Positions 24,929-34,022 are shown, counted from the stretch's first letter. The stretch: 40,621 nt of DNA from Ruegeria sp. HKCCD7303 (GCF_013111185.1 NZ_WVRE01000015.1:1-40621), one strand, 5' to 3'. Notes: generated by a model not told the origin, from the sequence alone. Numbers and translations: made by a program.

Positions 24929-25333
24929 CTAATTCTTAAGGCGTTCCCAAACCAAAATACCCCTTCCTTCCTTTCCCCCGAACACGACCTCTTCCGCCGT
25001 CAATTCCAGTAGCTCGCCGATTGACGCCATGGTTCGCAATTTGTCCTGCCCAGCCCAAGATGCTTCGGTCGAAGCATGAACTCGGTGCCGAACGACTTCG
25101 CCTTCAATTGACCAATCACCGCAGTACGAGAAGTAGCTTGGGTAGTCACGTGAGTTGGTTCCCTCAACATGGGTGTCGGGGTTCCATAAGTGAGCCGACA
25201 TGAACCCATCGCCCGCGTAGACGATGCGGCCTTGCGGGTTGTCGCCGTAGGGTTGGAGAGTGGAGCCGTCGTCAAACTCCGCGACGAAACTCTTCAATAC
25301 CCATGTCCCGATGATCGAAACGTTCGCGCTCAT
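24929..25333 (-). CDS. Lipocalin-like domain protein
   Basis: A 134-residue protein with no signal peptide. It reads IGTWVLKSFVAEFDDGSTLQP, then GRIVYAGDGFMSAHL, YCGDWSIEGEVVRHRVHAS and ending GRGILVWERLKN. The pattern IGTW-x-L ... G-x-I-x-Y-x-x-D-G-x-M and the strand order are those of the bacterial lipocalin-like family (PF13924 as I recall). A small beta-barrel that likely binds a small hydrophobic molecule, ligand unknown. The start ATG 25331-25333 has no strong ribosome site. It stands alone between two repeat-bearing gaps. Confidence 0.8.
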   Translation of the reverse strand: MSANVSIIGTWVLKSFVAEFDDGSTLQPYGDNPQGRIVYAGDGFMSAHLWNPDTHVEGTNSRDYPSYFSYCGDWSIEGEVVRHRVHASTEASWAGQDKLRTMASIGELLELTAEEVVFGGKEGRGILVWERLKN

Positions 25334-25400
25334 ACTGACAAGGCTAACCCAGCAAATGGCTGCCCGGCAACGGCTGGTTGAACTTAGAACTGCCGCTACC

Positions 25401-25460
25401 TGCGGTCAGCATCATTGGCCGCTCGCAGCCCAATTTGGACCTTCGCAACCAACCTTATCG
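25401..25460. repeat. Dispersed element, partial copy 2
   Basis: GTCAGCATCATTGGCCGC then CAGCCCAA at 25426-25433, followed by GGACCTTCGCAACCAA (25437-25452), the latter identical to 32828-32843. The 5' GGGCT arm is missing, so this is a partial copy. Confidence 0.7.
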
Positions 25461-25498
25461 GTTTCGGGTATACCAATGGAGCTGACTTTTGCCCGGGA

Positions 25499-26311
25499 CT
25501 ACACCTGATACCAGTTTTCGACGTCTCGGACGACTTCCTGGACTGTGAAAGCAGCCTCTACCTCTGCGACAGCACGTTGCACTTCGTTTGGGCTTGCACT
25601 GAGTTCCATGATGTTCGCATTCAGGTCATGGGCTGACCCGGCATCTGAATAAATCGTATCGACCGCAATTCTGACGGCGTTTCGGTGTTGCAGCAGGTGC
25701 TCAAAAAATCGGACATAGATCGCCTCCTCATACGGAGAATGGGTGTCAACCTTAGAGACTAAGCCCAATTCAACAGCCTTGGCGCATGTTAGGCGCCAGG
25801 CCAGTTCCATTGTCGGTGGAGGCGCATCTCTGGCCTCATCAGGATGTTTTGGGTTCGCAAACGTTGACCTTCGGATGGCTTCGAGATCGGCACGCAAGCT
25901 TTTTGTGGGAACAGGATAGATGAATGTGGTTTCCTCGGATGCTAAGGTTGGTTCAACCTGATCCGGCTGCACCTGGATGAACTCGGAAAACCTGTTTCCG
26001 ATGATAGGGACTTCACCGACAATCATGTCTGTGGGGTCGGTATTCTCTACCAGCCATCGCGCCAGGGCTCTCCGCCCCCACAATCCAGCGGCCCTTCGTA
26101 CCAACGGATGAGTTCCATCTGAAACATCTGGATAACTCTCGAGTATGTCTTCGGTCTGAAACGCCGCGAGCCCCGTGTCCCAACGCATGATATGCACACG
26201 ACGTCCCAAGGAGATCGCAATGGATATCTGCTGACGCAACAGGAACGACTTTCCAGATGCTGGTAGTCCGGTGAAGAAAACCATGCGACAACGACGTGCA
26301 GCGTCGGTCAA
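25499..26311 (-). CDS. P-loop ATPase/kinase-like protein of unknown target
   Basis: A protein of 270 residues from TTG 26311 (GGAA six bases upstream), or 261 from ATG 26284. Walker A GLPASGKS (15-22 from TTG) opens the domain, FFTGLPASGKSFLL being typical of AAA_33/zeta-toxin-like kinases. DMIVGEVPIIGNRFSEFI may hold the second acidic motif. The C-terminal half is helical and ends VVRDVENWYQV. Such P-loop folds phosphorylate small molecules or nucleotides, or act as mobilised ATPases in defence systems. Substrate is unknown and no antitoxin-like partner is adjacent. Confidence 0.68.
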   Translation of the reverse strand: MTDAARRCRMVFFTGLPASGKSFLLRQQISIAISLGRRVHIMRWDTGLAAFQTEDILESYPDVSDGTHPLVRRAAGLWGRRALARWLVENTDPTDMIVGEVPIIGNRFSEFIQVQPDQVEPTLASEETTFIYPVPTKSLRADLEAIRRSTFANPKHPDEARDAPPPTMELAWRLTCAKAVELGLVSKVDTHSPYEEAIYVRFFEHLLQHRNAVRIAVDTIYSDAGSAHDLNANIMELSASPNEVQRAVAEVEAAFTVQEVVRDVENWYQV

Positions 26312-26499
26312 GTGTTTTCCAATCTCAGAGTCCGCGAAACTGTCGATAGAAATTGCGAATCTCCTAATTCGGTGTCGGCCACAGGTCTAAACGGCAATCG
26401 GGCTTTGCTGCCCAAAAACCGTTTCCAGAACGTGACCCTAAAAACTAACTTAGCAATACCAGGTGCAATATTGCTGACACGCGCTCCAATGCCGCCTGA

Positions 26500-27198
26500 T
26501 CAGTCAGTTGCGAAGCAATAAAACAGGCCCGCCCCGCCAGAACGTGGCAGATGTTCCTCCCCGCAACCGCGCGAGCCGTGCGATGAGTTCCAGGACAACA
26601 TGTTTCGAGCATCGTTGAGACCTACACGGTCATGGTGCCCAACAATCGCAGACCCGTCTTCACTATTCGAAGTCCAGTTGCTGCACGTCGTATCGCCACC
26701 TGCCGTCGAAAAGTGTCCTGCGGAATCGGAGCCTGTCAGAATGTCATGTTTGTTCGGCTGACTGCCACGCCCATTGACAGGGTTACCATTCTCGTCGAGC
26801 GCGGTTTGAAGATTGATATTCACACCGTCACTGTGCAGGTCTTCAACATTGTTGGCGATAAGCTCTCCATCGGCATTATACCAAGGGCCCGACCCGATCC
26901 GGTCGCGCGCAGAAATGCCATTGGTGATTGTCATCGGGTCGGTGCTGCGATCAATGGACATTGAGGTGCTCAGGTAAGCTGCAAAGGATTTGGAAGAACC
27001 GGCCGCAGAAGAAAGCGCATTGCAGTGAGCATCGGCGCCTTCTAGCCCGCCCAGATTGGCGCCGTCCCCCTTACCCACACTGGTTATGAAAAATGACATC
27101 TCCTCACTCGCCGATTGAGCCTGTGCAGCCATTGCGAAACAGCAGATTACGAGTGCAGCAACCCTATGGGCAGTTGTTCTATTAGTGAACTTCGACAT
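26500..27198 (-). CDS. Secreted endostatin/lectin-fold-like protein
   Basis: A 232-residue exported protein. Start at ATG 27196-27198, where AAGGGAG precedes and a signal peptide follows (HRVAALVICCFAMAAQAQ); a longer open frame to 27435 is rejected as a cysteine-rich leader without export character. The mature part has MSFFITSVGKGDGANLGG, ADAHCNALSSAAG, FAAYLSTS, RIGSGPWYNADGE, HDILTGS, CSNWTS, VGHHDR and a C-terminal GGAGLFYCFA. This ordered set is the collagen-NC10/endostatin-like C-type-lectin-type family of bacterial secreted proteins. Four cysteines likely form disulfides. Ligand unknown. Confidence 0.82.
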   Translation of the reverse strand: MSKFTNRTTAHRVAALVICCFAMAAQAQSASEEMSFFITSVGKGDGANLGGLEGADAHCNALSSAAGSSKSFAAYLSTSMSIDRSTDPMTITNGISARDRIGSGPWYNADGELIANNVEDLHSDGVNINLQTALDENGNPVNGRGSQPNKHDILTGSDSAGHFSTAGGDTTCSNWTSNSEDGSAIVGHHDRVGLNDARNMLSWNSSHGSRGCGEEHLPRSGGAGLFYCFATD

Positions 27199-27568
27199 GT
27201 GTGTCTCCCTTCGTGCTGAGTAATCACTGATGCTAGTCGTATGCTCTGATTGGGTCCACGGAATAGCGCTCACGATTTGTAGAATACAGCAGCGAAGCCT
27301 GCCAAACACGTGATTACTGAATATCGGCTGGCACAAACTTTGTGGCGGACTTTTGTTACCTCCGCAGCAACAAGAAAATTTAGTTCGTCCGACATTTTCG
27401 CCGCTGGGTCTGCGAGCGCCCGGTTTGAGGAGCACTCTTTCGCTGCGCTGGGATTGAACGCCTAAAACGCGGATACCTATGACTTATTGCACATACGCGT
27501 CTAAGATAAGTCCATGGTCTCACCCTCAAAGCCAAAGAGTGGCCATGTTCGAGAAAGGAGCAACCAAA
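27199..27568. other. Divergent promoter interval
   Basis: About 370 bases between the secreted-protein gene and the NTF2-like gene. Nothing coding is convincing. It carries the AAAGGAG ribosome site of the next gene near its right end; no clear promoter boxes seen. Confidence 0.35.
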
Positions 27569-27967
27569 ATGTTGTTTGCTGATGCGCTGGAGAAAGCTTC
27601 TTCGTATGCTGCTGCGTGGAGTTCCAACGATCCGGCACAGGTAGCAGCACATTTCGCAGAAGACGGGGCGGCTCGGCTCAATTCCGGCGCGGCGATACAA
27701 GGTCGGGAAGCAATTGCTTCGGATTACGCAGCCCCGTTCTTCCGCGATTTCCCTGGTTCTTCCGTGTTGCTGCATGATTTTCGTTTATCAGGGAACCACG
27801 CTCTCTTTACCGGTATGCTCGTCGGTCCCGGAAGGCGTGAAAATTCTCCTGTTCGCCTGTTGGGCTGGGAGGAGTGGACCCTCGACGACAATGGCTTGAT
27901 ACAGTTGTCTTTGGTTTGGTTCGACCGCGACGACCATGCCAGACAGGGCGGCGGTACTTTCTCATAG
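27569..27967 (+). CDS. SnoaL/NTF2-like protein
   Basis: A 132-residue protein started at ATG 27569, with AAAGGAG about 8 bases upstream; the frame stays open to 27479 but without such a site. It reads SSYAAAWSSNDPAQVAAHFAEDGAARLNSG then GREAIASDYAAPFFRDFPG, the classical SnoaL-type pattern of helix, cavity strand and GREAI motif. Expected to be a small-molecule binding protein or isomerase/hydrolase-like enzyme in the cytoplasm. No partner genes nearby. Confidence 0.78.
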   Translation: MLFADALEKASSYAAAWSSNDPAQVAAHFAEDGAARLNSGAAIQGREAIASDYAAPFFRDFPGSSVLLHDFRLSGNHALFTGMLVGPGRRENSPVRLLGWEEWTLDDNGLIQLSLVWFDRDDHARQGGGTFS

Positions 27968-28199
27968 TGATATCGCCACGCAAAGCGGGCATTGTAGCAT
28001 CTGAAAGGCGCGGCAAAGCTGATCCTTAGCAAACGAAAACTCGTTTACGTATTTGGTCTAACTATGCTGAATACACTCGCAGCCAACTGTGACAGGTGCA
28101 GTACCTCCTACCAAATGCGTACCCAATTGCGATTGAAGTGAGATGGCAGGTGGGTTCCTATGGCATTCGTTGCCGAGGTGGTCACACAGTCTTCTGCAC

Positions 28200-28700
28200 C
28201 TACTGCGGTAGGCGCAAGTGTTTGGGTATATATTGTTCCTCGCAGGTGACGGGTTTTCCGACGCTTTCAAAGCGATACCCAGTAGCGTGGAAGCAAATGC
28301 GACCGCCGCGGCGGTCATTCAGCCCGATGGTCCAGGCAAATTCGGAATAATCTATTCCGTGGATCCGAACTGGTTCTCTGGACCGGGTAATCCGGTCGAT
28401 TGGCAGCGGTGTAACGGTCGATTTCGGAAACGAAAAGGAAACGAACAGATCGGAAACGCCCTCGAAACACAGATTGACCTGGGAAACGGAAAAACTGAAT
28501 TGCTCGTTGTCCTGCCTGATCCACTCCTCAATGTGGTCGATATCGAGTATTAGTTCGCTCACCCAGTCATTGTTGTCTGGGTCAGGCGAAACCAATTTTA
28601 GGGCATAAATGGAATTGTCGTGGAATTCATGACTGACGTCCTGAAAGAGCCTCTGTCCGTTATCCATTGCAATCACTCGAATCCGAATTGTTGCTGACAC
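28200..28700 (-). CDS. Hypothetical protein, 166 residues
   Basis: Begins at GTG 28698-28700 or ATG 28665-28667; neither has a good ribosome site. The sequence reads as a folded protein with alternating strands (SIYALKLVSPDPDNNDWVSE, FSFSVSQVNLCFEGVSDLF, AWTIGLNDRRGGRICF). It has no signal peptide and no membrane segment. I do not recognise a family. It is divergent from the DUF6714-like gene; an immunity-type small protein is one possibility but nothing supports it directly. A plus-strand frame inside it (28218-28553) is an antisense shadow. Confidence 0.6.
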   Translation of the reverse strand: MSATIRIRVIAMDNGQRLFQDVSHEFHDNSIYALKLVSPDPDNNDWVSELILDIDHIEEWIRQDNEQFSFSVSQVNLCFEGVSDLFVSFSFPKSTVTPLPIDRITRSREPVRIHGIDYSEFAWTIGLNDRRGGRICFHATGYRFESVGKPVTCEEQYIPKHLRLPQ

Positions 28701-28738
28701 GCTCGATTTCGGGGTTTCAGCCAGTTTAATATGTCACC

Positions 28739-29212
28739 ATGCCAAAGGTAACGACAACAACGGAAGCTCTTGCAACTCAGATCATTGCTGCATTTGACGG
28801 CCTTGATCCACCTGCTGATGATGAACTGCTTCACCCCGAATGTATGGATGACGTGGATATTCTTGAATTCTACGGCGGGGTCAAATGGCATGAGATGACC
28901 GGTAAAATGATCGTATACAGTTACGCTGCCCCCACGGCTTTCAGCCCCAAAGCCTTTCAGTACTACTTGCCCGCGTATCTGATATGGACTCTGCGAAATT
29001 CAGACAGCCCGGAATATGCCAGTGAAAGCATTCTTCGGGCACTCGACCCCGGCACATCGAAAGAATTGCTGCACGAGTTCCGGAAGTCCAAGTTCAACCA
29101 ATTGACGCCTGCACAGAAGGAGGTCGTGTTGAGGTTTCTGTACCATTTCAGCGACCACCCTAATCTTGGTGAATTTGCACAAGCCGCATTGATTAACTAC
29201 TGGATAGAATAA
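28739..29212 (+). CDS. DUF6714-like protein
   Basis: A 157-residue cytoplasmic protein. FSPKAFQYYLPAYLIWTLRNS, residues about 63-83, with an acidic start ECMDDVDILEFYGGVKWHEM and the C-terminal helix LTPAQKEVVLRFLYHFSDH, fits the DUF6714 family as I remember it. Function unknown. The stop is followed five bases later by the next start, so the two genes are probably coupled. Confidence 0.7.
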   Translation: MPKVTTTTEALATQIIAAFDGLDPPADDELLHPECMDDVDILEFYGGVKWHEMTGKMIVYSYAAPTAFSPKAFQYYLPAYLIWTLRNSDSPEYASESILRALDPGTSKELLHEFRKSKFNQLTPAQKEVVLRFLYHFSDHPNLGEFAQAALINYWIE

Positions 29213-29217
29213 GGCAT

Positions 29218-29538
29218 GTGGTTACCGGTTTGATGATATCTACGTATTTGATGTGGGTCTTCGCAGCGCTTTTTGTCGTAACCGGTTTGCCGTTGGCATT
29301 GACTGAGGATGAGCAATGGCAACGGCTATGGGGGGGATCCAGTGCGCTGTCTCTTGGCCTTTTTGCTTTATCGATGGCAGCAGATGGTTTGCTTAGAGGC
29401 CAGATTAGAATTCACTTTTCGATTATCCGCCGCTCCAGCCAGTCGCGTTTGTTCTTCAGCGCCATAGCATTGGTGTTCGCAGCCGGCGCCGGAGTCATCA
29501 TTGCTGTTGTTTGGGCGATTTTCTTTAAGGATTGGTAA
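29218..29538 (+). CDS. Small multi-pass membrane protein
   Basis: A 106-residue protein with about three hydrophobic segments (LMWVFAALFVVTGLPLAL, SALSLGLFALSMAADGL, FFSAIALVFAAGAGVIIAVV). Start at GTG 29218, with AAGG three bases ahead; ATG 29233 is the alternative. Co-transcription with the DUF6714-like gene is likely from the 5-base gap. No family recognised. Confidence 0.6.
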   Translation: MVTGLMISTYLMWVFAALFVVTGLPLALTEDEQWQRLWGGSSALSLGLFALSMAADGLLRGQIRIHFSIIRRSSQSRLFFSAIALVFAAGAGVIIAVVWAIFFKDW

Positions 29539-30002
29539 GATTTGCCCAGCACGGTGTGACTTAAGAACCCATAGGCCAATTTAGACTGAACGAATACGAC
29601 CGTTGCGATTTTGTTGGTTTGTCAATTTTCCCTGTTTTCGAACCAGTCGAACACCATAGTACCCCACTCCATTGAGAAGGAAGTATTGTAGCCTACAGCA
29701 TTGCACATTCAGCGGGTGCAGACGGAAAAGCCCTAAACCGATCACCCGAGTGGAGCACATGGATGACGGAAGGGTCGGCATAACCTCCGGATGTTTACAA
29801 CAATCAAAACGGGTAAATTGGGCTCAGTGTTGCCGTTCTCCGCAGCAAGCATGATTGGCTGGTCCCAGCCCGAAGCAGACATTCAAAACAAGGCTTTGCA
29901 ATACCAGCTTCGCGGACGAAGCGGACAGCCGAGCAAGTCCCGTCTTCCACTCCGCGCAGCTTGGACCTTCCGAGCTGCTGCACCAAAAACAAATGAGTTA
30001 CA
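29539..30002. other. Repeat-bearing intergenic interval
   Basis: About 460 bases without a convincing gene between convergent transcription units. It holds one complete GGGCT/AGCCC element (29818-29874). Confidence 0.45.
29818..29874. repeat. GGGCT/AGCCC dispersed element, copy 3
   Basis: Inverted arms TTGGGCT (29818-29824) and AGCCCGAA (29867-29874) with inner CGTTCTCCGCAGCAAGC and ATGATTGGC. The tail reads GCAGACATTCAAAACAAGGC. Same order of blocks as at 38361. Confidence 0.75.
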
Positions 30003-31448
30003 CTAAATGGTCTTTAGGTATTCAAGTAGGGCAGACCGTTCTTTATCGCTTAATTCGTCACTGTAGGTGTGGCCCTGATTACCGTAGCCTCTCAACGTGG
30101 TGTCATAGATCAGCCTTCGCCTATCTGGGTCTGATTCACTTTCTTGCCCGGCTGAAAGGACTTCAAAGCGCCAGCCCATCGTTTGGGGATCGTAATTTCG
30201 TGGATCGAACAGGTGCCGCCAGTATTTCGGCCTCAAGTCGCTAAGGAGTAAAGCCTCCATATTTGGCACTGAACCGTTGTGTAGATAGGGTGCCGTGGCC
30301 CAGATCCCATCGAGTGGAGGTGCTATATAGCCAGGTGCAGGGTTGGCACTTTCAGTATCTCCGAAAGGAGAACGTGCCACCCAGGCGTAGAACCGGTCTC
30401 GCGATCCATCCGTCGCCTCAGTTGCATATGCGGGGTCAGTTCCAATTTCGGAAACCGGATAGACGCGATTTGGAAAGGTCTCATTTGCCCCGTATGTACC
30501 GTGGCAAGCGCTGCACTCACGAAGAAAAATACCCTCTCCGTCAGCTGCCAGCTCTGCATCGACAGGATACGGGAAGGCTGGAGCCGCCAATGAGGCAATG
30601 AAGGCACGAATGTCAGGCGCATAGGCGACGATGTCTGCAACATCTTCAGTGCCATCAATGCACAGCATTGACGCCAGGAGCATGAAGCGCGCGTGGTCGC
30701 CCCGACCGATTGTCGTATAGAACATCGCGTTCTTCTTGCTCATTCCCCACCAAGGCGGAACACTGATTGGCAGCGGGTCTTGCGGTGGCGGGTCAATAAG
30801 CGGTGTCTCTGACCACTTCAGCGTTTCAGGATTGAGCCTGGACATGAGTGCCCAGGTCAGGTTGGTCGCCGGGTTTACACCAATCGTTTTTGTTTGGACG
30901 TAAGGCGCAATACCGTCGATGCGGTCAGCCCAGTGCTCCCAGGCTTTCGTTTCGGCAGCTCCACGAACGTAATTTCCTGTTTGGAGAACCAGCCTGCTCG
31001 GATCGCGCGTGAAGTCCCCAAATTCGTTTCCCAGACCGATGATGATCTCATCGTTGAGGCGTCCGGCATGGCACGTCAGGCAATTATTGGAGATTACCTC
31101 GACCCCATCTTCGTTCACATGCGAGGTGAGTGCATAAGACAGTTCAGCGTTCCGACCCTCACGCCCCGGAAGACGTTCGTTTTCGGCGGTTTCGGGATTC
31201 AGGCGGCGATAAGCGTTATACGGAATACCACAGCTGACGTAGGGAGCGTTTAGAAGAGCGTGACGGCCTGCATCGACGTCACCAGGGCGCTGCACCGAAG
31301 GCGGAACTGGTCCTGTCGGAGAGCGGAACTGGCTCGTGTCAGAGGCTGTTTCCCGGTCGTCAAAAGCTGCGTAGAGCCAGAACGCTCCGGCGGCGAAAGC
31401 GCCCAACAGTACGGCGACGCCGCCGATTGCTACTCCTCCTCTAATCAC
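30003..31448 (-). CDS. Dihaem c-type cytochrome, peroxidase/RoxA-type superfamily
   Basis: A 481-residue periplasmic or membrane-anchored cytochrome with an N-terminal hydrophobic segment (residues 7-27). Haem sites are CLTCH (123-127) and CSACH (312-316). LDGIWATAPYLHNGSVPNMEALL near the C-terminus is characteristic of dihaem cytochromes related to cytochrome c peroxidase and to rubber oxygenase RoxA. Activity (peroxidase, oxygenase or electron transfer) cannot be chosen from the sequence. Start is GTG, overlapping the stop of the upstream AttH-like gene as GTGA, so it is translationally coupled. Length is shorter than the RoxA proteins. Confidence 0.82.
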   Translation of the reverse strand: MIRGGVAIGGVAVLLGAFAAGAFWLYAAFDDRETASDTSQFRSPTGPVPPSVQRPGDVDAGRHALLNAPYVSCGIPYNAYRRLNPETAENERLPGREGRNAELSYALTSHVNEDGVEVISNNCLTCHAGRLNDEIIIGLGNEFGDFTRDPSRLVLQTGNYVRGAAETKAWEHWADRIDGIAPYVQTKTIGVNPATNLTWALMSRLNPETLKWSETPLIDPPPQDPLPISVPPWWGMSKKNAMFYTTIGRGDHARFMLLASMLCIDGTEDVADIVAYAPDIRAFIASLAAPAFPYPVDAELAADGEGIFLRECSACHGTYGANETFPNRVYPVSEIGTDPAYATEATDGSRDRFYAWVARSPFGDTESANPAPGYIAPPLDGIWATAPYLHNGSVPNMEALLLSDLRPKYWRHLFDPRNYDPQTMGWRFEVLSAGQESESDPDRRRLIYDTTLRGYGNQGHTYSDELSDKERSALLEYLKTI

Positions 31449-32590
31449 TGTTCATATCCTGTCAGTTGCAGCGTCCCAAATCCGGAGACCGCTTCCTGGG
31501 CGCGATTTCCCCTGACCCGCACGATACCGCTCCAGAACGGGACGGAAAAATCAAGCACCTGGGCGTCAAACAAGGGCTCAATCGTTATGTCCAGATCGGG
31601 GCCTTCAAGTTGCCATTCGATTGGATATTCGACCCCGGTATAGGGAGATTGCCAAGTTCGAAAAGCCGTCATTTTAATGGTCCCCACGTCCAAGGAAATG
31701 ACTTCACCATTGGGTTCAAATATAGCGCCGTTAACGGACGCTGCGCCTCTTCCATCGATCCTCCGTGAGCGCACTGCCGAGATCTCGGCTCCATCCTCAA
31801 GTTGAAGCTGCAAACGATCCCATGCGACCGGTCCTGCACCTGGCACCGGAAGCTCACCCCATAAATGATCGTACCATGCGGTTCCTGTGACCCTTTTCTT
31901 TCCCTGTCCTTGATCAACGGTTCCATCAACGGTCAGACGCGTGATTGAATAACCCACAAAAGGTGCGTCTGCGCCATCCGGTTCCAAGGCAACAGCCTGC
32001 TTCACCGGTCGCATATCAAACTCCACGACAGCCTTGTCGCTAATTGTCGCATAGAGCTTAAGCGTCGCCGGTGATCCGTCATCTGCGAAACTGAGGAACC
32101 AATTATCCATTCGAAGCTCCGCAGCATTCCAATCGAAACCCGAGATCCTGGGTATTCCCCGTCCGAACCGTTCCTCGCTCGCGACTTTCGCCGAGTTTGC
32201 GTCGAGAAGTGCGATGTGCACCCGTTCAAGCTGTCTGACGTCCCAAATTGAATCCTGCGGCGGTGACGTTGGAGGTACAATGCCAATGCGTAAGAACAAG
32301 AACTGGAAACCAAGTTCGTTGCCATCTTCATCGCTTAAATGAGTAAGTAGCTGCCAAGTCTCAGTGCGTGACTTAACATGGGCACCATGATCCTCGGGCA
32401 GCTCCAGTTTCCAATTTGAGGATGGCCGTTCGAAGCCTTCATCATCAGAGATGTTTGCCAACAGTGATGCGAAATCAGGCCCCCTAACGTCACTTGGAAA
32501 GGAACCCTCTGGCTGCTGGGTAGGCAGCGCTGAGTAAATTCCAACTCCGAACCCGATGGCTACAATAGCTGTAAGAAATAGCTTCCTCAT
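31445..32590 (-). CDS. CrtC/AttH lipocalin-like exported protein
   Basis: A 381-residue protein with an N-terminal hydrophobic leader (MRKLFLTAIVAIGFGVGIY). The body has two lipocalin-like halves: EDHGAHVKSRTETWQLLTHL and GFQFLFLR in the first, TGTAWYDHLWGEL and WDRLQLQLEDGAEI in the second, then IEWQLEGPDLDITIEPL. This layout is the CrtC N-terminal-type family (PF07143, COG5621 as I recall), often called predicted secreted hydrolase. GGGAGG precedes the ATG. It is first in an operon with the dihaem cytochrome. The family binds or hydrates hydrophobic compounds in carotenoid-type cases; here the function is inference. Confidence 0.78.
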   Translation of the reverse strand: MRKLFLTAIVAIGFGVGIYSALPTQQPEGSFPSDVRGPDFASLLANISDDEGFERPSSNWKLELPEDHGAHVKSRTETWQLLTHLSDEDGNELGFQFLFLRIGIVPPTSPPQDSIWDVRQLERVHIALLDANSAKVASEERFGRGIPRISGFDWNAAELRMDNWFLSFADDGSPATLKLYATISDKAVVEFDMRPVKQAVALEPDGADAPFVGYSITRLTVDGTVDQGQGKKRVTGTAWYDHLWGELPVPGAGPVAWDRLQLQLEDGAEISAVRSRRIDGRGAASVNGAIFEPNGEVISLDVGTIKMTAFRTWQSPYTGVEYPIEWQLEGPDLDITIEPLFDAQVLDFSVPFWSGIVRVRGNRAQEAVSGFGTLQLTGYEQ

Positions 32591-33014
32591 CGCTGCGGTT
32601 CGCCTCCCTTAAAACTTCACACCCTCTATTGCTGGGCCCATCATCTCAATGATCACCATAGCATCTTCTTTTTGCTGGCATTTGTTTTTCTGCATTGAGG
32701 TTTACGGCTTCTAAGAGCCACCAACGGCCGATCATGGTTATCGCAGTGAACGGCAACTCTGACCCAGACCTACCACTCAAAATTAAAGGCATGCTGCACT
32801 GGTATTCGGCAAGTCCCAGCCCGAAGCGGACCTTCGCAACCAAGCTTTGCTAACTCCGAAATACACAACGAAACGGCCAGTTGCAGAGGTTGTATCGGCG
32901 GTGGCAACCAACCATTCATGTCGTCGACTAACATGTTCAACGTCGCACTACAACTTCTCCGAACTGATCCCACGAGGACCTAATCTTCGAAGCGTTCATT
33001 TGGCTCGACCACAT
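32591..33014. other. Repeat-bearing intergenic interval
   Basis: About 420 bases between the CrtC/AttH-like gene and the AraC regulator, without a convincing gene. It contains one partial dispersed element (32811-32857). Confidence 0.45.
32811..32857. repeat. Dispersed element, partial copy 4
   Basis: AGTCCCAGCCCGAAGC then GGACCTTCGCAACCAA (32828-32843), the second block identical to 25437-25452. The 5' arm is absent or degraded. Confidence 0.65.
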
Positions 33015-34022
33015 TTACTTGCTTCGGAACTTGGTCGGTGTCATTCCGGTCTGACCTCGGAAAAAGCGAGTGAAATGGGACTTGTCAGAATAGCCGAGCA
33101 TCAGTCCGATCTCTGCAATTGTCATCTGGTTTTGTTTGAGGTGCTCCTTGGCGACATCGATACGCAGCCGTTTGATTTCGCGCGGTAGCGTTGTGCCTTG
33201 TTTTTGAAGCGCTTTCAGAAACCGTTCCGGTTGTATTCCCAGCATTCCAGCCACCATCTCTGGTCCCAAATCGGTTTCATCCAGTTTGTCGCGTAAGACA
33301 GATCGCAAAGCTGCCACCACGGTTACTTCTTCATCTTGTCGAAGTGATGCTATGGGCTTGGCAGAACCCTCAGAGACGTGGTGCAAAAACAACCATTCCA
33401 CAGGAAAACTAATTTGCATTCCGGGATCAGTCCCAAGGCCAACCTCGATCCCTTTGTAGTCGATAGGCAGCCCATTGATGTATCTGCTTTCCCATCGCAC
33501 ACGGGAAGAGTCCCAGGACTCTCCGACGACGGTCTGCAATAGGCGTACATAGATTGCGGCACCAAAACCGGTCACCTGAATGGGTGGGACGGTTGGTTCC
33601 TGTTGCCTCTCGATACGATAAGTCGCTTTGTCTGCTTCAATGACAAGGCTGTGCCGCACAGAATTGGACTCCTGCGGCACGAGCTCAACAAAGCGGGTAA
33701 AAAACTCGAACAGCGTTTTTGTAGATTGCAAGGCTTGAGCGAAGGGCGGCCATCCTTGTAGGTCAAACGCTTCCCCTACATTCAGTCCTAGGTATCGATC
33801 CCCTGATACTTCTGAGAAAGCATTTACCAAGCCGTAAACCAACTCGGAGTGAACGAACACGGATGGGTTAGTCATCAGTTCAGCTTTCAAGCCGACCTGA
33901 TCCAATGCTGGTTGCGGATTGATCTTACGTTCGGTGAGATATTGCAGAAAGGGAGCGGCTAAAGAGAGGCGAACAAAGCCCTCGCTATGCTCTCGGGAGG
34001 TGGAGTTGAAAGGCAAGCTCAT
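33015..34022 (-). CDS. AraC-family regulator with N-terminal ligand domain
   Basis: A 335-residue regulator. Residues about 20-210 match the arabinose-binding-like domain of OruR/ArgR-type AraC proteins (FAQALQSTKTLFEFFTRFVELVPQ). The C-terminal part holds two helix-turn-helix units, ending MTIAEIGLMLGYSDKSHFTRFFRGQTGMTPTKFR, the normal second unit. AAGGG precedes the ATG. It is divergent from the amidohydrolase-DUF3299-porin run about 130 bases away, so control of that run by it is plausible. Effector unknown. Confidence 0.88.
   Translation of the reverse strand: MSLPFNSTSREHSEGFVRLSLAAPFLQYLTERKINPQPALDQVGLKAELMTNPSVFVHSELVYGLVNAFSEVSGDRYLGLNVGEAFDLQGWPPFAQALQSTKTLFEFFTRFVELVPQESNSVRHSLVIEADKATYRIERQQEPTVPPIQVTGFGAAIYVRLLQTVVGESWDSSRVRWESRYINGLPIDYKGIEVGLGTDPGMQISFPVEWLFLHHVSEGSAKPIASLRQDEEVTVVAALRSVLRDKLDETDLGPEMVAGMLGIQPERFLKALQKQGTTLPREIKRLRIDVAKEHLKQNQMTIAEIGLMLGYSDKSHFTRFFRGQTGMTPTKFRSK

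Noticed and set aside
25499..26311. Zeta-toxin of a toxin-antitoxin pair
   Set aside because: Only the Walker A region is similar; no antitoxin gene or overlapping partner is present.
27199..27435. N-terminal extension of the lectin-like protein
   Set aside because: The extension has no export character, while the internal ATG has a strong ribosome site and signal peptide.
28104..28113. CCTCCTACCA, identical to the last ten bases of the tRNA-like gene, as a possible second attachment site
   Set aside because: Only ten bases match and the flanks differ; such a match is not rare enough in 40 kb on two strands.
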